From Phreatobacter sp. (GTDB lineage: Bacteria; Pseudomonadota; Alphaproteobacteria; Rhizobiales; Phreatobacteraceae), in the NCBI RefSeq assembly GCF_016793595.1, contig NZ_JAEULY010000009.1:310001-374000 (forward strand): 64,000 nucleotides of DNA. Reading direction: 5' to 3'. The notes beneath the pieces are model-generated. The model was given only the letters and a program-made list of their open reading frames with translations. It was not told the DNA's origin and did not search any database. Positions within the stretch are counted from its first letter, which is position 1, and each line of letters opens with the position of its first letter. This document shows, one piece after another, positions 22,901 to 30,400 of this stretch. Both the position numbers and the translations under genes were made by a program.

Positions 22901-24130
22901 TCAGCGGCCGGCGGCAGCCAGCGGCACGACATTGTGCAGCGTCGTTGCTGCGGTGTCGAAGAACCGTTTCACGTTGCGCGCGGCCTGCCGGATGCGCTGC
23001 TCGTTTTCGACCACGGCGATGCGGACATAGTCGTCGCCGTGCTCGCCGAAGCCGATGCCGGGGGCAACCGCCACTTCCGCCTTCTCGACCAGGAGCTTTG
23101 CGAACTCCAGCGATCCCAACGGCTTGAACTGCTCCGGGATCGGCACCCACGCGAACATGGAGGCGCTCGGCGACGGGATATCCCAGCCCGACTTGCCGAA
23201 GCTCTCGATGAGCGCATCGCGGCGCTTCTTGTAGGTCGCGCGCATCTCCTTGATGCAGTCGTCGGGGCCGTTGAGGGCCGCGGTCGCCGCCACCTGCACC
23301 GGCGTATAGGCCCCGTAGTCGAGATAGCTCTTCACCCGCGCGAGCGCGGCGCAGAGCCGCTCGTTACCGACCGCGAAGCCCATGCGCCAGCCGGCCATGG
23401 AGAAGGTCTTGGACATGGAGGTGAACTCGACAGCCACGTCGAAAGCGCCGGGCACCTGCAGGATCGAGGGTGGCGGCGAGCGATCGTCGAAATAGACCTC
23501 GGCATAAGCGAGGTCTGAAAGCACGATCAGTTCGTGCTTCTTCGCGAAACGAACCAGCTCCGCATAGAAATCGAGATCGGCGACCTGCGCGGTCGGGTTC
23601 GACGGATAGCAGGTCACCACCGCGATCGGCTTCGGAATGGAGTGCTGCATGGCGCGCTCCATGGCCCGGAAATAGTCCTCGTCGGCGGTCGCCGGCACCG
23701 AGCGAATGACGCCGCCGGCCATCAGGAAGCCGAAAGCGTGGATCGGATACGACGGATTGGGGCACAGCACCACGTCGCCGGGCGCGGTGATCGCCTGCGC
23801 CATATTGGCGAAGCCCTCCTTCGAGCCGAGGGTCGCGATGACCTGCGTCTCGGGGTCGAGCTTCACGCCGAAGCGGCGCTCGTAATAGGCGGCCTGAGCG
23901 CGGCGCAGGCCCGGGATGCCCTTGGAGGCCGAGTAACGGTCGGTGCGCGGCTTGCCGATCGCCTCCTTCATCTTCTCGATGACGTGCTCCGGCGCCGGCA
24001 GGTCCGGATTGCCCATGCCGAGATCGATGATGTCGACGCCTTTGGCCCGGGCGGCGGCCTTCACCTTGTTCACCTGCTCGAACACATAGGGCGGCAGCCG
24101 GCGGATGCGGTGAAACTGGGTCGTGCTCAT
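22901..24130 (-). CDS. class I/II aminotransferase (AlaC / LL-diaminopimelate aminotransferase type)
   Basis: A 409-residue fold-type I PLP enzyme. Recognisable parts are IDLGMGNPDLPAP, YSASKGIPGLRRA, GSKEGFANMAQA, PNPSYPIHAFG, VTCYPSNPTAQVAD, LSDLAYAEVYFD, and the PLP lysine in SMSKTFSMAGWRMGF (near residue 240). The final domain includes VRIAVVENEQRIRQA. It is closest in style to AlaC/YfdZ transaminases, which make alanine from glutamate and pyruvate or act on diaminopimelate. The ATG at 24130 was chosen over an upstream frame extension. It heads the dapB-like-hom-glpX-recJ run. A GC hairpin (24149-24165) lies just upstream without a T tract. Confidence 0.88.
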   Translation of the reverse strand: MSTTQFHRIRRLPPYVFEQVNKVKAAARAKGVDIIDLGMGNPDLPAPEHVIEKMKEAIGKPRTDRYSASKGIPGLRRAQAAYYERRFGVKLDPETQVIATLGSKEGFANMAQAITAPGDVVLCPNPSYPIHAFGFLMAGGVIRSVPATADEDYFRAMERAMQHSIPKPIAVVTCYPSNPTAQVADLDFYAELVRFAKKHELIVLSDLAYAEVYFDDRSPPPSILQVPGAFDVAVEFTSMSKTFSMAGWRMGFAVGNERLCAALARVKSYLDYGAYTPVQVAATAALNGPDDCIKEMRATYKKRRDALIESFGKSGWDIPSPSASMFAWVPIPEQFKPLGSLEFAKLLVEKAEVAVAPGIGFGEHGDDYVRIAVVENEQRIRQAARNVKRFFDTAATTLHNVVPLAAAGR

Positions 24131-24254
24131 CGGATCGATTCGCGTTTGGCGGCAGGCCCTGCCGCTGGGGGGGTGCTGAACGGGACGCAAGGCGTATCAC
24201 GAGGCGATACGGCCGGCATAGCCTCGCGGCGATTTCGGACAGCCGACCTTCGGC

Positions 24255-24698
24255 CTAGTCCTCGCTGCCGCGCTCGGCGGGATCGATGGCTGGGCGTGAA
24301 CCGGGATCGGGACCGCGGACACGACCCCGGGACTGGATTCGCCGGTCCATGGCGGCGCCGTGGCTGTCGCGGAGGCTCTCAAGCCCGCGGCGGCGGGCCG
24401 CCTGCTGCTCGGGCGTCAACAGCTCCGGCGTTTCCGAGGATCGCGGCGGCGGGGCGACAGTCTGTGGCTGCGGCAGGCGCGTGATCAGCGTCGCGGCGCC
24501 ATAGCCCGTGGCGCGCACTGGCGCGGGATTCCACAGGCCGCCGCCCGCAACCGGCGGCAGCGGCGTCGGGGTCGACGGGCCGTAGGGAGAGGGATAGCCG
24601 TCCGCGGCATGCTGGCAGCCGGCCATGACCACAGCCGCAAGCGCGACTGCTGCAAAACCTGCCCGTCTCAGCATCGACCGACGCATCGTCCCGACCAT
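24255..24698 (-). CDS. putative lipoprotein
   Basis: A 147-residue protein with a lipoprotein signal: basic start MVGTMRRSMLRR, hydrophobic stretch, then a lipobox VMAGC, so the mature protein begins at Cys near residue 27. The mature part is rich in Pro, Ala and Arg and appears unstructured; no domain is recognised. The ATG at 24698 follows GGAGAG. It is divergent from phaC and lies 124 bp upstream of the aminotransferase gene on the same strand. Confidence 0.7.
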   Translation of the reverse strand: MVGTMRRSMLRRAGFAAVALAAVVMAGCQHAADGYPSPYGPSTPTPLPPVAGGGLWNPAPVRATGYGAATLITRLPQPQTVAPPPRSSETPELLTPEQQAARRRGLESLRDSHGAAMDRRIQSRGRVRGPDPGSRPAIDPAERGSED

Positions 24699-24729
24699 GT
24701 CACTCTCCAAGCGCGCCACCATCTTTCTC

Positions 24730-24759
24730 TTGGCGACCTGCGCTTCGCCTTCCTAATAT
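24730..24759 (+). promoter_or_regulatory. putative phaC promoter
   Basis: TTGGCG (24730-24735) and TAATAT (24754-24759) with an 18-bp spacer, 65 bp before the phaC start. This is a reasonable housekeeping sigma-70-type promoter in a 125-bp divergent gap. Confidence 0.5.
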
Positions 24760-24823
24760 GCTCAGATCGAAAAGTGGACCGATTTCGTGACGGACGAAAG
24801 CGGCGATTTTCGGAGGCACGCTC

Positions 24824-26920
24824 ATGGCGAAACGCTCGACGGGCAAGCCCGGCAAGTCGAAAGCCGCGAGTCCGGCTGGCTCCGGTGCGAAGCAGGCGCC
24901 GAAGAAGCCGGCGCGCGCGCCGAAAAAGGTTGCCGCGCAGGATGCCGGAAAGCCTGCCGCGAAGCGGCCCGTTGCCGCAGCCGATCGCCCCGCCGCCGCG
25001 CGGCCGAAGCTGGTCGCCATCGAGGGCGGCGGCGCCCGCAAGCCGCTGTCCGACAGTCTTCCTCACAAGGCCGAATCCGTCCGCCCGGCGCCCGCGCCGC
25101 AACCGGTCTTCGCGCCACAGGCCGACGCCGCCACCGACGATCCGTTCCGCTTCCAGGCCATGGATGTCGAGCGCCTGTCCGGCAACATCGCCCGCATGGT
25201 CGAGCTCGGCGGCAAGGCGCTCGCGGCCTATATGAAGCCGCGCGAGACCGGCGCCCACCCCTCCGATTCGCCCGACAGCGTCGCCGACGTCGTGAAGACC
25301 CTCGGACAGGTCGCCGAATACTGGCTCAAGGACCCGAACCGCACGGTGACCGCCCAGCAGCAACTGGCCGGCCGCTATATGGAGCTGTGGACCCAGTCGC
25401 TGAAATCGATGGCCGGCGAGCCGGCCGAGCCGGTCGTGAAGCCGGATCCGCGCGACGCCCGGTTCAAGGATCCGCAATGGGAGAAGAACCCGTTCTTCGA
25501 CTTCCTGAAGCAATTCTACCTGCTGACGACCAATCTCGCCGAGACCTTTGTCTCCGATGCCGAGCTGGACGAGCACGTCAAGCAGAAGGCGGCCTTCTAT
25601 ACGCGCCAGATCGCCAACGCCTTCTCGCCCTCCAACTTCGTGCCGACCAATCCCGAACTGCTGCGCGAGACCATCGGCTCGAACGGCGAGAACCTCGTGC
25701 GCGGCATGACCATGCTGGCGGAGGATATCGAGCGCGGCGGCGGCGACCTGCGCATCCGCCAGTCCGACGACACCAAGTTCGCGCTCGGCACCAATCTCGC
25801 GATGACGCCGGGCAAGGTGGTCTATGAGAACGACCTGATCCAGCTCATCCAGTACGAGCCTTCGACGGCGAAGGTCGGCAAGGTGCCGCTGGTCATCATC
25901 CCGCCCTGGATCAACAAGTTCTACATCCTCGACCTGACGCAGGAAAAAAGCTTCATCAAATGGGCGGTGGACCAGGGGCTGACGGTGTTCGTCGTGTCCT
26001 GGGTCAATCCGGACCAGCGTCACGCCACCAAGAGCTTCGACGACTACATGCTGGAAGGCCCGCTCTCGGCCTTCCGCGTCGCCTCGGAGATCACCGGCGA
26101 GGATAAGGTCCACACCATCGGCTACTGCGTCGGCGGCACGCTGCTGGCGGTCGCGCTCGCCTATATGGCGGCGAAGAAGATCGACGTGGTGAAGACCGCG
26201 ACCTTCTTCACCACGCAGGTGGATTTCACCTATGCCGGCGACCTCAAGGTCTTCGTCGACGAAGAGCAGATCCAGAGTCTCGAGAAGCGCATGGCCCAGA
26301 CCGGCTATCTCGAAGGCAAGCAGATGGCGAACGCCTTCAACATGCTGCGCTCAAACGACCTGATCTGGTCCTATTTCGTCAACAACTACATGAAGGGCAA
26401 GCAGCCAATGCCCTTCGACCTGCTCTACTGGAACGCCGATTCCCCGCGCATGCCGGCGGCCAACCACTCTTTTTACCTGCGCCATTGCTACCTGCAGAAC
26501 GACCTGAGCCAGGGCCGCATGGAAGTGGCGGGCGAGAAGCTGGACCTGAAGAAGGTCAAGGTGCCGGTCTACAACCTCGCCTCGCGCGAGGATCACATCG
26601 CCCCTGCCCGCTCGGTCTTCGTGGGATCGGCGGCCTTCGGCGGTCCGGTCGAGTACGTGATGGCCGGCTCCGGCCACATCGCCGGCGTCGTCAACCCGCC
26701 GGACAAGAAGAAGTACCAGCACTGGACCGGCGGCCCGCCTGCGGGGAAGTTCGAGGACTGGATCGCCAAGGCGACTGAGCATCCGGGATCATGGTGGCCC
26801 CACTGGCGGGCCTGGATTCGCGACCATGACGGCAAGGACGTGCCCGCTCGCAGGATGGGCTCGACCAAGCACCGGCCGATCGAAGACGCCCCCGGGCGCT
26901 ATGTGAAAGTGAAGGACTGA
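24824..26920 (+). CDS. phaC: class I polyhydroxyalkanoate synthase with basic N-terminal extension
   Basis: A 698-residue enzyme that polymerises hydroxyacyl-CoA into PHA granules. The alpha/beta-hydrolase part holds the lipase-like box GYCVGGT with the catalytic Cys (near residue 435), [26 protein letters not shown] sequence, and a late Asp/His pair ([19 protein letters not shown]). Class I is inferred from the single-subunit length. Unusually, the first 105 residues are rich in Lys, Ala and Pro (e.g. [17 protein letters not shown]), like histone H1 or PhaF-type DNA-binding tails. The canonical enzyme (about 590 residues) begins after that. GGAGG precedes the ATG. Confidence 0.95.
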   Translation: MAKRSTGKPGKSKAASPAGSGAKQAPKKPARAPKKVAAQDAGKPAAKRPVAAADRPAAARPKLVAIEGGGARKPLSDSLPHKAESVRPAPAPQPVFAPQADAATDDPFRFQAMDVERLSGNIARMVELGGKALAAYMKPRETGAHPSDSPDSVADVVKTLGQVAEYWLKDPNRTVTAQQQLAGRYMELWTQSLKSMAGEPAEPVVKPDPRDARFKDPQWEKNPFFDFLKQFYLLTTNLAETFVSDAELDEHVKQKAAFYTRQIANAFSPSNFVPTNPELLRETIGSNGENLVRGMTMLAEDIERGGGDLRIRQSDDTKFALGTNLAMTPGKVVYENDLIQLIQYEPSTAKVGKVPLVIIPPWINKFYILDLTQEKSFIKWAVDQGLTVFVVSWVNPDQRHATKSFDDYMLEGPLSAFRVASEITGEDKVHTIGYCVGGTLLAVALAYMAAKKIDVVKTATFFTTQVDFTYAGDLKVFVDEEQIQSLEKRMAQTGYLEGKQMANAFNMLRSNDLIWSYFVNNYMKGKQPMPFDLLYWNADSPRMPAANHSFYLRHCYLQNDLSQGRMEVAGEKLDLKKVKVPVYNLASREDHIAPARSVFVGSAAFGGPVEYVMAGSGHIAGVVNPPDKKKYQHWTGGPPAGKFEDWIAKATEHPGSWWPHWRAWIRDHDGKDVPARRMGSTKHRPIEDAPGRYVKVKD

Positions 26921-26923
26921 AAG

Positions 26924-27358
26924 TTGCGTGTTCCCCTGAGCGAGCGCCCGGCGCTCGACGTCTACCCGTTCGTCACCGTGCATCCGATCCGCTACGGCGA
27001 TCTCGATCCCAACAACCACGTCAACAACGCGGCGGTCGCGACCTATCTGGAGATCGGCCGCACCGAGTTCTTCGACAAGGAAGGCGTGCGTCTCACCGGC
27101 GAGGGACGCGGCATTTCGCTGGTCCATCTGGAGATCGAGTACCACCGCGAGATTCTCTATCCCGGCTTCGTCCAGATCGCGATCGGCATCCGGCGGGTCG
27201 GCGCCTCGTCGCTGACCTTCGACCAGGCCGTCTTCGTCGGCGGCGAGCGCTTCGTGTCGGGATCGTCGACGACCGCGCAGATCGACCTCAAGCTGCGGCG
27301 CTCGACGCCGTGGAACGACGTCCAGCGCGCCAAGTTCGCGACGCTGCTGATGAAGTGA
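26924..27358 (+). CDS. acyl-CoA thioesterase, 4-hydroxybenzoyl-CoA thioesterase-like (hotdog fold)
   Basis: A 144-residue YbgC/FadM-like thioesterase. The signature IRYGDLDPNNHVNNAAVATYLEIGR contains the catalytic Asp and the following NxHVNN motif. The rest (GISLVHLEIEYHREILYPGFVQIAIGIRRVGASSLTF) follows the hotdog helix and strands. It likely begins at TTG 26924, seven bases after AAGGA and four bases after the phaC stop, so it is co-transcribed with phaC and may trim acyl-CoA pools there (inference). Confidence 0.85.
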   Translation: MRVPLSERPALDVYPFVTVHPIRYGDLDPNNHVNNAAVATYLEIGRTEFFDKEGVRLTGEGRGISLVHLEIEYHREILYPGFVQIAIGIRRVGASSLTFDQAVFVGGERFVSGSSTTAQIDLKLRRSTPWNDVQRAKFATLLMK

Positions 27359-27385
27359 GGCGCGGGCGAGTTCGCCCGCATCCGC

Positions 27386-28435
27386 TTACGGGAACAGCGC
27401 GATCTGCTCCAGGCCCGTCGTCTCGGGATAGCCGAGGACGAGGTTCATGTTCTGGATCGCCTGTCCCGCCGAGCCCTTCACGAGATTGTCGAGCGTCGAG
27501 ATGACGATGGCGCGGCCGGGAATGCGGTCCTCGAAGACACCGATCTGCACGTAGTTCGAGCCGCGCACGTTCTGGGTCTGCGGCACCACGCCCTTCGGCG
27601 CCACATGGACGAAGGGCTCGTCCTTATAGGCGTCGGCCAGCGCCTGCCGCAGGTCGTCGGCCGTCGCGCCGTTGAGCCTGACATAGGACGTGCACAATTC
27701 GCCGCGCGCCATCGGAATGAGATGCGGTGTGAAGTTGATCGTCACTGTACCGCCGACCGCCACGCCGATCTCCTGCTCGATCTCGGGCGCGTGCCGGTGC
27801 TTGCCGATCGAATAGGGCGAGAGCCCCTCGCCGGCCTCGGAAAACAGCGTGTTCTGCTTGAGGCCACGGCCGGCGCCGGTGACGCCCGATTTGGCGTCGA
27901 CGATGATGTCGTCGGCATGGATCAGCCCGGCCTTGGCGATGGGCACCAGAGCGAGCAGCGTCGCGGTCGGATAGCAGCCGGGACAGGCCACGAGCCGGGC
28001 CGCCGTGATCTCGTCCCGGTACAGCTCGGTCAGGCCATAGACCGCCTCCTTCTGGAGGCCTGGCGCGCGATGCTCGTGGCCATACCACTGCGCATAGGTC
28101 GCGCCGTCGCGCAGGCGGAAATCAGCGGACATGTCGAGGATCTTGATCTTCGGATTGGCCGCCAGCACCGCGGCGATGATCTCCTGCGTCGTGCCATGCG
28201 GCAGGCCGCAGAACACCGCGTCGAGGCTCGTCCAGTCGACCTTCTCCCACTCGATCAGCTTCGGCAGATCGAGCATGAAGAAATGCGGAAAGACATCGGC
28301 CATCGCCTTGCCCGCATGGGTATTGGCCGTCAGTGCGGCGATCTCGACATGCGGATGGCGGGCGGCAAGGCGAACGGCGTCGGCGCCGGTATAGCCTGAA
28401 GCTCCGAGAATGCCGATGCGGGCCTTCGTGGTCAT
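27386..28435 (-). CDS. argC: N-acetyl-gamma-glutamyl-phosphate reductase
   Basis: A 349-residue enzyme of arginine biosynthesis that reduces N-acetylglutamyl phosphate to the semialdehyde with NADPH. It has the NADP motif GILGASGYTGADAVRLAARHP, VFCGLPHGTTQEI, the catalytic Cys in ARLVACPGCYPTATLLAL, and HRHAPEIEQEIG. The length fits the long ArgC type. GGAGGA precedes the ATG. Only about 41 bases separate the start from the U tract of an intrinsic terminator, and an Arg-rich leader peptide lies upstream of that. Expression is therefore probably controlled by arginine-dependent attenuation. Confidence 0.95.
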   Translation of the reverse strand: MTTKARIGILGASGYTGADAVRLAARHPHVEIAALTANTHAGKAMADVFPHFFMLDLPKLIEWEKVDWTSLDAVFCGLPHGTTQEIIAAVLAANPKIKILDMSADFRLRDGATYAQWYGHEHRAPGLQKEAVYGLTELYRDEITAARLVACPGCYPTATLLALVPIAKAGLIHADDIIVDAKSGVTGAGRGLKQNTLFSEAGEGLSPYSIGKHRHAPEIEQEIGVAVGGTVTINFTPHLIPMARGELCTSYVRLNGATADDLRQALADAYKDEPFVHVAPKGVVPQTQNVRGSNYVQIGVFEDRIPGRAIVISTLDNLVKGSAGQAIQNMNLVLGYPETTGLEQIALFP

Positions 28436-28476
28436 GATGTCCTCCGCTTGGAAGGGATGCCGTTGGGGGGTCTGGA

Positions 28477-28507
28477 AACAAAAAAGCCGCGCTGTGGAGC
28501 GCGGCGA
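28477..28507 (-). terminator. intrinsic terminator/attenuator before argC
   Basis: On the minus strand GCCGCGCT (28493-28486 region of the + strand complement; arms 28486-28493 and 28498-28505) forms a perfect 8-bp hairpin with loop CCAC, followed by six T and then GTTT. It lies between the GNAT stop (28517) and argC (28435). It either ends the upstream transcript or, more likely given the leader peptide, acts as an attenuator of argC. Confidence 0.9.
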
Positions 28508-28516
28508 CCGGATCGA

Positions 28517-29146
28517 TCAGGGCACACGGCCGCACACGCTCATCGGAGGATGAGACGGCGGCGTCGGGTGCTGGTCGCGATCATGTTCATGGGGCGGGTA
28601 TCTGATGCGGAAGCCCGCCGCTGTCAAGGATTTTCGAGAGGCGAGGCGGTGGAGCCGGAAGGTCGTGCCATAGGCATCCCTGGAGCCGTCGGGAGCAAAT
28701 CCGAGCTTCCGCGCAACCCCGATGGAGGCGGCGTTGTCGGGGTGGATGAGCGCCACGAGTTCGGCGAGGCCGGTCCGCCGGGCGTGCAGGACGATCTGCC
28801 GCGCGGCCTCGCTTGCAAAGCCCTTGCCCCAGTGGGTCCGTGGCAGGCGCCAGCCGATCTCGACATCCGGCCCCCTGCCTTCGACCGGGATCAGCAGGGC
28901 TGTCCCGACGAACGCGTTCGGGTGCGCGCGGGCGACAAGAATCCAATGGCCGAGACCCGGACCGTGATCCGTGGCGATCCGTTCCGGCAGGATCGCGCGA
29001 TAGGCCGCGGCGTCGAAACCGTCGCGGAATGCCGGCGGAAGGAAGCGCCGCACCTGCGGGTCGGAATCCATCGCGACGACATCGTCGATGTCGCCGACCC
29101 CGCGCGGCCGGAGCATCAGACGTTCGGTTTCGAGAGCCGGAACCAT
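28517..29146 (-). CDS. GNAT-family N-acetyltransferase (RimJ/RimL type)
   Basis: A 209-residue acetyltransferase. It opens with the RimJ/RimL pattern ALETERLMLRPRGVGDIDDVVAMDSDP. The acetyl-CoA-binding core contains DVEIGWRLPRTHWGKGFASEAARQIV, and the last part of the fold is VALIHPDNAASIGVARKLGFAPDG. The ATG at 29146 overlaps the TGA of the upstream cobalamin adenosyltransferase gene (TGATG), so the two are translationally coupled. The fold ends near residue 175. The C-terminal tail of about 35 residues is low-complexity, and its DNA carries the argC promoter and leader peptide. Confidence 0.85.
   Translation of the reverse strand: MVPALETERLMLRPRGVGDIDDVVAMDSDPQVRRFLPPAFRDGFDAAAYRAILPERIATDHGPGLGHWILVARAHPNAFVGTALLIPVEGRGPDVEIGWRLPRTHWGKGFASEAARQIVLHARRTGLAELVALIHPDNAASIGVARKLGFAPDGSRDAYGTTFRLHRLASRKSLTAAGFRIRYPPHEHDRDQHPTPPSHPPMSVCGRVP
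28540..28590 (-). CDS. arginine-rich leader peptide upstream of argC (candidate attenuator leader)
   Basis: The minus strand encodes a 16-residue frame, MNMIATSTRRRRLILR, with four consecutive Arg codons (CGA CGC CGC CGT) and a fifth just before TGA. It lies within the 3' end of the GNAT gene but in a different frame. No Shine-Dalgarno sequence is visible. A TTGACA promoter element places the start of transcription at or next to the ATG, so it may be translated as a leaderless mRNA, as known for the trp leader of Sinorhizobium. The Arg codons overlap GCCGC (28558-28562), which can pair with GTGCGGC (28529-28535). The latter can instead pair with the left arm of the terminator. That is a classical attenuator switch (inference from sequence). 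Confidence 0.7.
   Translation of the reverse strand: MNMIATSTRRRRLILR
28597..28627 (-). promoter_or_regulatory. putative argC leader promoter inside the GNAT gene
   Basis: A perfect -35 hexamer TTGACA (28622-28627, minus strand) is followed by GATACC (28597-28602) at a 19-bp spacer; CAGATA at a 17-bp spacer is an alternative -10. With GATACC, the start point falls on or within a base of the leader-peptide ATG at 28590. The -10 match is weak, but the -35 and position are convincing. Confidence 0.55.
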
Positions 29147-29724
29147 CACCGGTTCTTGCCGGGCACCCAGAGCACGTCCGCCCTGCCCTTGTCGTTGAGA
29201 TAGCGCGCCGCGACGAACAGGAAATCCGACAGCCGATTCACATATTCGAGGGAGGCGGCCGAGACGGTCTCGTCCGGGCGGCGGGCGAGGTCCACCATGA
29301 ACCGCTCCGCCCGCCGGACAATGGTCCGCGCGAGGTGCAGATGCGCCGAGGCGGCGCTGCCCCCCGGCAGGATGAAGCTCTTCAGCGGGTTCAGTTCGGC
29401 ATTGAGCAGGTCGATCTCGCCCTCGAGGCGCGCCACCTGCGCCGCCACGATCCGGAGCGGTTCGTAACCGAGGTCCTTACCCGTCTCGGGCGTCGACAGG
29501 TCGGCGCCGAGGTCGAACATGTCGTTCTGGATGCGCCCGAGCATGGCATCGACGGCATCGGCACCGGCCGTATGCAGCCGCGCGATGCCGATCGCGGAAT
29601 TGGCCTCGTCCACCACGCCATAGGTCTCGACCCTCAGGTCGGATTTCAGCCTGCGCGGCCCTGCCGCGAGGCCGGTTGTGCCATCGTCACCGGTTCGGGT
29701 GTAGATCTTGTTGAGCTTCACCAT
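29146..29724 (-). CDS. PduO-type ATP:cob(I)alamin adenosyltransferase
   Basis: A 192-residue enzyme that makes adenosylcobalamin from cob(I)alamin and ATP. The N-terminal motif KIYTRTGDDGTTGLAAGPRRLKSD is the ATP-binding signature. It is followed by YGVVDEANSAIGIAR, IQNDMFDLGADLSTP, and the conserved RRAERFMVDLARR and YVNRLSDFLFVAARYLN. The length matches the PduO/MMAB family. It lies six bases after the HIG1 gene and overlaps the GNAT start, so the three genes likely form one transcript. Confidence 0.95.
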   Translation of the reverse strand: MVKLNKIYTRTGDDGTTGLAAGPRRLKSDLRVETYGVVDEANSAIGIARLHTAGADAVDAMLGRIQNDMFDLGADLSTPETGKDLGYEPLRIVAAQVARLEGEIDLLNAELNPLKSFILPGGSAASAHLHLARTIVRRAERFMVDLARRPDETVSAASLEYVNRLSDFLFVAARYLNDKGRADVLWVPGKNR

Positions 29725-29730
29725 CGCGGA

Positions 29731-29922
29731 TCAGCCCCCATTCGCCTTCAGCCAGATGGCGATGATGATCACGACGATGGCGAGGAACTGCAGCCCGACC
29801 CGCCAGCGCATCAGTTTCTGGGAGGTATTCGGCGAGCCGCCGCGCATCATGTTGATCAAGCCGAGCACGAGCACGACGGCGACCGCGCCGATGGCGATCG
29901 GCACGAGGGCGGAGAAGGACAT
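29731..29922 (-). CDS. HIG1-domain twin-transmembrane inner-membrane protein
   Basis: A 63-residue protein with two hydrophobic helices (VPIAIGAVAVVLVLGLINMM and LQFLAIVVIIIAIWLK) joined by the HIG1 signature MRGGSPNTSQKLMRWRVGLQ. HIG1 proteins are associated with respiratory complexes in mitochondria, and alphaproteobacterial members are similar in size. It precedes the cobalamin adenosyltransferase gene, an arrangement frequent in Hyphomicrobiales. Confidence 0.9.
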   Translation of the reverse strand: MSFSALVPIAIGAVAVVLVLGLINMMRGGSPNTSQKLMRWRVGLQFLAIVVIIIAIWLKANGG

Positions 29923-29941
29923 GGGTCCTCAAGCCTTCAGT

Positions 29942-30172
29942 TCAGCCGTTGAGGCGCCAGATGGCGATGTTGAGCACGGCCGCGAAGCTCACCCAGGCTA
30001 GATAGGGGATCAGCGGCAGCGACGCTATCCGATCCTTTGTCCATGCAGCCAGATCGTCGCGGCGATGGATGGCTTGAGGCCGCCGATCGCTATGGCCGCG
30101 ACAGCGATGCACGATGCGAGAGGCCAGCTGTCGGCCGGCAACTCTGCTGCTGTCGTACCGCTCTATCCACAC
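29942..30172 (-). pseudogene. tspO remnant (C-terminal end, frameshifted)
   Basis: The last 26 codons read [25 protein letters not shown], the typical end of TspO/MBR tryptophan-rich sensory proteins (helix 5). Just upstream, the continuing homology ([16 protein letters not shown]) lies in a different frame, which runs into a stop at about 30025, so a frameshift separates the two parts. The first three to four helices, with the WYxxLNKP motif, are not found further upstream. A functional TspO is not encoded here. Confidence 0.7.
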
Positions 30173-30400
30173 CCTGCTTCCTCTGGGCGCTTGCTATCGA
30201 TACGATGGACCAACGCTGCGGGATAAGCCGACGGTCCATCGATCCGGCGCGGCTCCTGCCTTCGGAACACGCTTCGCCCGCTATCCGGGACACCGGCCGG
30301 CCACGCTCGCGTTTCCGTTCCGTTCGCATGGGGCGGCGGCTGTGCCATGATCGGGAAAGTGATTCGCGGGTGCCCGCAGCATCCGGAAATGGGTTGAGAG

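Noticed and set aside
24149..24165. Perfect GC hairpin (GCGGCAG-GGC-CTGCCGC) upstream of the aminotransferase gene
   Set aside because: No T tract and no leader peptide; not supported as terminator or attenuator, though it could affect translation.
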